Below, piece after piece: positions 33,655 through 37,425 of a DNA stretch of 37,425 bases (position 1 is the stretch's first letter; each line of letters starts with the position of its first letter). Source of the DNA: Actinomycetes bacterium (GTDB lineage Bacteria; Actinomycetota; Coriobacteriia; Coriobacteriales; UBA8131); NCBI GenBank assembly GCA_009787085.1, contig WRGR01000029.1:1-37425 (forward strand), in the 5' to 3' direction. Under the pieces are notes generated by a model that saw only the letters and a list, made by a program, of their open reading frames with translations, was not told the DNA's origin and ran no database searches. Position numbers and translations under genes: made by a program.

Positions 33655-34883
33655 GAGTGTTTTGTTTAGGTGGTGCCGGGCAAATCTGCCGGGAATCTGT
33701 ATACGATCTGGTTGCTTATTCCGATTTTGAGCAGATCACCATTGGTGACTACGATGTTTGCAAGGCATTGGAAACAAAGGAGTGGCTGAATGACAGTAGG
33801 GTTGATGTTGTTCAGGTGGATGTTAGGGATGTTTCTGAAACTGCCGCCAAAATGGCGGGCTATGACGTTGTGATGGACGGCACGCAGATCACGTTGAACG
33901 GCTATTCAACAGAGTGCATTGCCAGAGCCGGCTGCCATGGTGTGAATCTGAACGGCTTTGGGGAGGAGTGGCCATGGGACTCATTGTTCAAGGCGGCTGG
34001 CAGATCCTGTGTGCCAGGCTTCGGTATGACACCGGGAATCACGCAGATGATGGCGATGCGTGCTGCCAACCAATTGGAGAGCGTAGATGAGATTTTTGTC
34101 TCTCACGGGGCATTCCGCCCGATAGCCTTCTCGCCTTCGATAACCGAGACGACTATATACGAATATGACCCGGCCTTGCCCAGCCGTGTGGTCTACGAGA
34201 ACGGGGAGTTTGTCCAAGTGCCGCCCTTCGCAAGGCCAAAGACGATAGTGCTCCCCGAACCCTACGGTGAAACTAGGCAATATATCATTCCGCATTCCGA
34301 AACTGTCACACTAGCCCAGGCGCTAAAAGATAAGGGTGTGCGGCTCATCGAGGTTCGCGGAACTTGGCCGGATCAGAACATGGCTTTGATAAGGGGACTG
34401 TATGAATTCGGCATCTTGGCGAACCCCCGGGTCAGGGTCAGCGGGCGTGGGGCCGACAGCGGCTGTGGGGCCGACAGCGGCTGTGGGGCCGCCGGCGGCG
34501 TTGGGGCTGACAGCTGCGAAGTTGGTCTGCTCTCGCTTATCGGCGATTATCTGCAAAGCTGTGAGCAGGGAAAAACCACGGCGCTCTATGGTTATGCGCT
34601 GCATGTTGAAGTGCTGGGAAGTGTCGGTGGCGAAAAGTACCGTGCTTTGCTCACCCACAGCCATCCGCCGTCTGACGGTAGCATTGCGGAATGGGCAGGG
34701 CTGCGGGCATACACCAGAAACGTCGGCATACCCTTGGCCATCGCCGCTGTCCTACTGGCAAAAGGAGAGGTCAAGCAACACGGTGTATTGATTCCAGAGC
34801 ATGCCTTTGAGCCAACAACGATATTCCGGGAACTGGAAAAACGAGGGCTGGTGATCCATGAGCAGTGGAGGCCTTTTGAATAG
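33651..34883 (+). CDS. saccharopine dehydrogenase-like NAD(P)-dependent oxidoreductase
   Basis: 410 residues. The N-terminal Rossmann motif is [15 protein letters not shown], followed by ITIGDYD and a second strand [25 protein letters not shown] at about 125 and ATTIF-type sequence ([14 protein letters not shown]) at the C-terminus are typical of the saccharopine dehydrogenase / lysine-1-aminoadipate family. ATG at 33651 overlaps the phnW stop and has GGAGG 8 bp upstream. Membership in the phosphonate operon is unusual; it might act on alanine or an imine or carbonyl product of the pathway, but this is inference. Residues ~267-290 are a tandem insert (GADSGC units) not shared by the family. 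Confidence 0.8.
   Translation: MRVFCLGGAGQICRESVYDLVAYSDFEQITIGDYDVCKALETKEWLNDSRVDVVQVDVRDVSETAAKMAGYDVVMDGTQITLNGYSTECIARAGCHGVNLNGFGEEWPWDSLFKAAGRSCVPGFGMTPGITQMMAMRAANQLESVDEIFVSHGAFRPIAFSPSITETTIYEYDPALPSRVVYENGEFVQVPPFARPKTIVLPEPYGETRQYIIPHSETVTLAQALKDKGVRLIEVRGTWPDQNMALIRGLYEFGILANPRVRVSGRGADSGCGADSGCGAAGGVGADSCEVGLLSLIGDYLQSCEQGKTTALYGYALHVEVLGSVGGEKYRALLTHSHPPSDGSIAEWAGLRAYTRNVGIPLAIAAVLLAKGEVKQHGVLIPEHAFEPTTIFRELEKRGLVIHEQWRPFE
34449..34520 (+). repeat. 18-bp in-frame tandem repeat in the saccharopine-dehydrogenase-like gene
   Basis: Four 18-bp units from 34449 (GGGGCCGACAGCGGCTGT twice, then two diverged copies) encode [18 protein letters not shown] and GADSCE. Lies between conserved segments of the enzyme. 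Confidence 0.88.
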
Positions 34884-34926
34884 TCGCCGGGATGCCTCAA
34901 AACCTGAAATTGATCCACGCCACTAA

Positions 34927-35070
34927 AAGGAGATATTCGACGCAATCGGAATGAAGAACGATTTCCAGTCATTCAAACGCAATGTTGAGCCATTGCTTGC
35001 TTGTGGCTTTATCGAAATGGCTGTACCAGAGAAGCCGATCAGCAAGCTGCAGAGGTACCGGCTTACATGA
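34927..35070 (+). pseudogene. C-terminal fragment of a Fic / RecG-like ATP-binding family protein
   Basis: A frame open from just after a TAA at 34924 to TGA 35068-35070 encodes 47 residues with the winged-helix end of Fic and AlbA_2/RecG-like proteins: DAIGMKNDFQSFKRNVEPLL, then GFIEMAVPEKPISKLQRYRLT. Those proteins are several hundred residues longer, so this is a truncated remnant. No other part of the gene was found upstream. Confidence 0.65.
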
Positions 35071-35129
35071 CCTAACTCCTCTTCCAGCTCGGCAAAGCCG
35101 TGCTAGGGAAGCGTAGGCAATCGTGCCTG

Positions 35130-35159
35130 TCCCCCGAGGCGGTGTTACATCTCGGGGGA
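35130..35159. terminator. hairpin, possible bidirectional terminator
   Basis: TCCCCCGAG at 35130-35138 pairs perfectly with CTCGGGGGA at 35151-35159 (9-bp stem, 12-base loop). A second small stem, GCGGGC/GCCCGC with a TTT loop, follows at 35166-35180. No strong T-tract, so the terminator call is tentative. It lies between a converging pseudogene remnant and the small minus-strand genes. Confidence 0.4.
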
Positions 35160-35224
35160 TAGGCGGCGGGCTTTGCCCGCAAGACTAGATGCAATGCTTG
35201 GGGTAGTAGGGAATCAGCCTACCT

Positions 35225-35434
35225 TTACTTTTTCTCCTTGCATTGCCCGCCATCCTGCACTTTATGAACAGCCAGATTGCCATCTGTATCAACCGAGACA
35301 TGCGAATGTCCTTTTCCAACGCTTTTGTCCCTTATGAGATAATCTGTGCGCACTCTGCCGTCCCTGCATGCCTCGCTGCTGACCTGAACGTTCACCTTTT
35401 TATCATCGTGTTGGGTATGATACTTGCCTGACAT
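35225..35434 (-). CDS. small hypothetical protein
   Basis: 69 residues, hydrophilic and basic, starting MSGKYHTQHDDKKVNVQVSS and ending QCKEKK. A middle segment, VGKGHSHVSVDTDGNLAVHK, looks like a small beta hairpin. AAAGGCGG lies about 7 bp before the ATG. No signal or membrane span, and no family recognised. It follows a 31-codon gene on the same strand by 51 bp, and the two may form an operon. Confidence 0.6.
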   Translation of the reverse strand: MSGKYHTQHDDKKVNVQVSSEACRDGRVRTDYLIRDKSVGKGHSHVSVDTDGNLAVHKVQDGGQCKEKK

Positions 35435-35485
35435 TGCGCAACCGCCTTTCGTAATCCAACTTCTTGTCGATCTCTACAGCAACTG

Positions 35486-35581
35486 CTACTCCATGCCGTT
35501 CCAAGTAGCCTCGCCGTCAGAGTTCTCGCCGTAGCCGTTCCAGTCCGTGTCACCGCTGCTCCGGTCCGTGTCACCGCTCAT
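35486..35581 (-). CDS. 31-residue acidic peptide gene
   Basis: Too short for ordinary gene calling but preceded by a perfect AAAGGAGG 5 bp before the ATG (35581). The product, starting MSGDTDRSSGDTDWNGYGE, is acidic, with a repeated SGDTD and two WNG motifs (WNGYGE, WNGME at the end). It lacks Cys and a signal peptide. It could be a regulatory or precursor peptide, or a decayed gene start. Likely co-transcribed with the 69-residue gene downstream. Confidence 0.5.
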   Translation of the reverse strand: MSGDTDRSSGDTDWNGYGENSDGEATWNGME

Positions 35582-35830
35582 TACAACCTCCTTTCCAGTC
35601 GTTCGGGAATATAAGCATCTTCGCCGGCGTTTTGGCAAACAGGGTTGGGCAGTTTTGAGTCAGTACCCAGGACATCGGGTCACTTTCATGAGCTACTACC
35701 TTTCAGCCTGTCTGAGCTTATGCTAGAATTTTGGCAGACGGGCATGGTGCTGTCATTGGTTTAGAGTTGGTGCTTTATTGGTTTTGCTGGGACGGCGGGA
35801 TGTTAGTGCTTTCTAAAATTCAAATTGCTG

Positions 35831-36775
35831 ATGATGGATGTGGTTATAGTGGCACTTAATTTTGCGATCTTTGCCAAAATGATAAGACAGTCTCTGCGTG
35901 GGGGTGTTTCCAATCGAGAATTATATAAATTATTAGTTTTTGACCCCATAGAGGCCAATGATTTAGCGGCAGTATATATTGAGCCAGATTGTGGTGATAT
36001 CTGTAAGGAGTTAAACGGTAGAAAACGTTTAGGTGGGAGTTTTGTAGAACGTCTGCTCGCCATAAAAGGAAAACCGAATACCATACAGTTCTTCAAAGGC
36101 ATTAACGACGCTAGTCGTCCAGGCATCACCGTTATTAATGTGGCTAAACGCGGTGCTTTGTACGAGGGCTTAATAGGAGAGGTGTCGCAAGATCTTCGAC
36201 CGGAAGAGGTTGAAGATTTTCAAAGAACGCTAGCCAACGGGCAGTACGGGGAACTTCTACATGATCTTTTTTATATTGCTATATGTGGCGATTTGGGTGA
36301 ACAGGACCGTGTGGCTACGATTTCAATAACAGTGCCAAATGTTACTTTTAATGTAGAGTATTTTTTAAGGTACATTAAAGATGGAAAGGATGAGTGGAAC
36401 CCTTCAGAACACAACAGTCCCAATAAAATGAAAGATTACGCATTGAAGAAGAGTAATGCTGATTCAAACAAACTCACTGCTAAACTAAGTGCGGTTGGCA
36501 GCGAAGGGTTCCAGTTCAAGTGTTACGCAAAAGTGGAGGACGGTTATAAGAACGATCTGGCGAATTCGCTGATAGAGCATTTTGGCTACAACGAAGAGAG
36601 CATCGAAAATGATTATAAGCATAACGATAAAACGGTTTTTAAATTGGTCAATTGTGGTGCGCAGGGTGATAAGGTGTGGTTTGTCTTGCCGAAATTACAA
36701 TACGGCTGGGCAATAACAGCAGACAAGATCGATCCTTATCTGAACAACTACTTTAATTTCGATGACTTCAGGTAA
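35831..36775 (+). CDS. unrecognised protein, A+T-richer than its surroundings
   Basis: About 314 residues, not assigned to a family. The first ~20 residues are hydrophobic (VVIVALNFAIFAKM). A GTG further in (VALNFAIF) or the ATG at 35834 could be the true start; none has a good ribosome site. The first half has SNRELYKLLVFDPIEANDL and GLIGEVSQDLRPEEVEDFQ. The second half is polar, with WNPSEHNSP, ALKKSNADSNKL and Asp/Asn/Tyr-rich strands, and ends YLNNYFNFDDFR. Codon use favours A/T-ending codons, unlike neighbouring genes, which suggests transfer. A defence or phage-related role is possible but unsupported. Confidence 0.6.
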   Translation: MMDVVIVALNFAIFAKMIRQSLRGGVSNRELYKLLVFDPIEANDLAAVYIEPDCGDICKELNGRKRLGGSFVERLLAIKGKPNTIQFFKGINDASRPGITVINVAKRGALYEGLIGEVSQDLRPEEVEDFQRTLANGQYGELLHDLFYIAICGDLGEQDRVATISITVPNVTFNVEYFLRYIKDGKDEWNPSEHNSPNKMKDYALKKSNADSNKLTAKLSAVGSEGFQFKCYAKVEDGYKNDLANSLIEHFGYNEESIENDYKHNDKTVFKLVNCGAQGDKVWFVLPKLQYGWAITADKIDPYLNNYFNFDDFR

Positions 36776-36782
36776 GGCCATC

Positions 36783-36983
36783 ATGAGTGAGTGGGTCGTG
36801 TGCCGAGCAAATATTTGCATTAGCACTGGTTTAGCAGAGATGCGGGTTTGTCGAAAAGATAAAAATATGCCCGATCTTCATCGGGCGGATTGTGGTGCGG
36901 TCGTTTCAACAGCGGCAGGACTTTTTAGAAGCCGGACGAAGATAGTCAATAATAAGATGCAGAGTGCGACCTATGGCTTTTAG
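36783..36983 (+). CDS. doubtful small ORF
   Basis: 66 codons after ATG 36783 (MSEWVVCRANICISTG), 7 bp behind the preceding stop. Composition is not convincingly protein-like and a stable hairpin (36869-36886) lies within it. Probably not a gene. Confidence 0.15.
   Translation: MSEWVVCRANICISTGLAEMRVCRKDKNMPDLHRADCGAVVSTAAGLFRSRTKIVNNKMQSATYGF
36869..36886 (-). terminator. hairpin with a T-rich tail on the minus strand
   Basis: GCCCGAT (36869-36875) pairs with ATCGGGC (36880-36886) around CTTC. On the minus strand ATATTTTTATC follows, as in an intrinsic terminator. On the plus strand it lies about 95 bp past the orphan gene without a T-tract. Confidence 0.4.
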
Positions 36984-37076
36984 AAACGTTGGCGATATGA
37001 CTGCCACTGTCATGTTGCACTGTCCTAATCTACCGATTTCATTACTAAGTAGTCGGGTTCAAGCGAGGCTGTTGCC

Positions 37077-37425
37077 ATGAGTCTTTCTTCTACGCATCTG
37101 TCAGAAGATTCAGAAACAGTCAGCTACACAGAGCCAGGCAATGTGCAGATCCGCTTTTTGATGGTTTACAAATTTGCGTTTGTGCTATTTTTGATCACCG
37201 AATGCCTTTCACACAGCGTACTAGAATCTGTGGTTGTGCCGCTCAGACTGCCGATTTATGCGGTAATTCTGATAATGCTGAGTCTCAAAATATCAACACA
37301 ACGTTATTCATACCGCGCTGGCGCTCTGTCTCTGATGATAATTATCCTTGGGACAGTTTCGGGAGTTTTTGCTAATAGTCTTTCCATTATGATGACTTGT
37401 TTCTTCATAGTGGCTTCGCAGGGGG
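37077..37425 (+). CDS. start of a polytopic membrane protein (3' end outside window)
   Basis: Open from ATG 37077 (GCGAGG about 8-9 bp upstream) to the window edge, 116 codons. Residues 1-26 are polar. Hydrophobic spans follow at about 28-45, 53-70 and 83-99, and a fourth begins near 101. The pattern of closely packed spans resembles polysaccharide polymerases/O-antigen ligases, but too little is visible to decide. Confidence 0.6.
   Translation, partial: MSLSSTHLSEDSETVSYTEPGNVQIRFLMVYKFAFVLFLITECLSHSVLESVVVPLRLPIYAVILIMLSLKISTQRYSYRAGALSLMIIILGTVSGVFANSLSIMMTCFFIVASQG

Noticed and set aside
35392-35574. 60-codon minus-strand ORF overlapping the small genes
   Set aside because: An alternative frame of the 31-residue peptide gene, which has the better ribosome site.
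37040-37076. tRNA-like GGGTTCAAGC sequence
   Set aside because: Resembles a T-loop arm, but no acceptor, D or anticodon stems can be paired around it.

Overview
The window looks like a chromosomal segment of a moderately G+C-rich anaerobe. Strong Shine-Dalgarno (SD) sites, lipobox lipoproteins, an OYE-type Fe-S flavoenzyme, a short YidC/Oxa1 protein and a TsaB-RimI-TsaD fusion suggest a Coriobacteriia-like, probably gut- or host-associated actinobacterium. This placement is inference from gene content. No rRNA, tRNA or CRISPR array was seen.

Layout. 1-216 is the 3' end of a proline-repeat membrane protein. 445-787 holds the wreck of a BstYI/BglII-type restriction-modification system. 790-4512 carries a hydantoinase-like protein, an M19 dipeptidase and a DUF2148 protein. 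4726-7264 is a tightly overlapping cobT-cobS-cobC cluster for the late steps of cobalamin assembly. 7378-13024 holds housekeeping genes (DegV, PurH, an unknown, GNAT, YidC, DMT transporter). 13170-18054 holds an enoate-reductase-like flavoenzyme and a lipoprotein locus containing an in-frame amber codon. 18365-18573 is a secreted-protein gene broken at a G7 tract. 18789-20413 is a purine permease with its promoter and terminator. 20601-21324 is a Phd/VapC toxin-antitoxin pair with a perfect 24-bp palindromic operator. 21675-27510 is alr, a family-4 uracil-DNA glycosylase, tsaE and a 1001-residue tsaB-rimI-tsaD fusion. 27773-34883 is a 2-aminoethylphosphonate uptake and degradation operon (binding protein, ATPase, double-domain permease, PhnX, PhnW) ending in a saccharopine-dehydrogenase-like gene. 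34927-37425 is accessory DNA with a gene fragment, two tiny genes, an A+T-richer orphan and the start of a membrane protein.

The most striking feature is a family of short mobile-looking palindromic elements. They have terminal inverted repeats close to CCTAGGGAAGTGCCGATT and an inner core reading GTCATTGCGGGC...GCAATCTTT. Full or partial copies lie between genes (4595, 7311, 12021, 13156, 15536, 21418, 21459, 22873). Copies also sit in frame inside the tsaE and tsaB-rimI-tsaD coding sequences, where the core is read as RHCGPEPQS-like peptides. The in-gene copies fall at domain junctions, so these elements may have helped build the fusion protein. A second genome-wide habit is in-frame expansion of low-complexity tandem repeats within enzymes (glycosylase, TsaD, saccharopine-dehydrogenase-like protein, proline-repeat protein).
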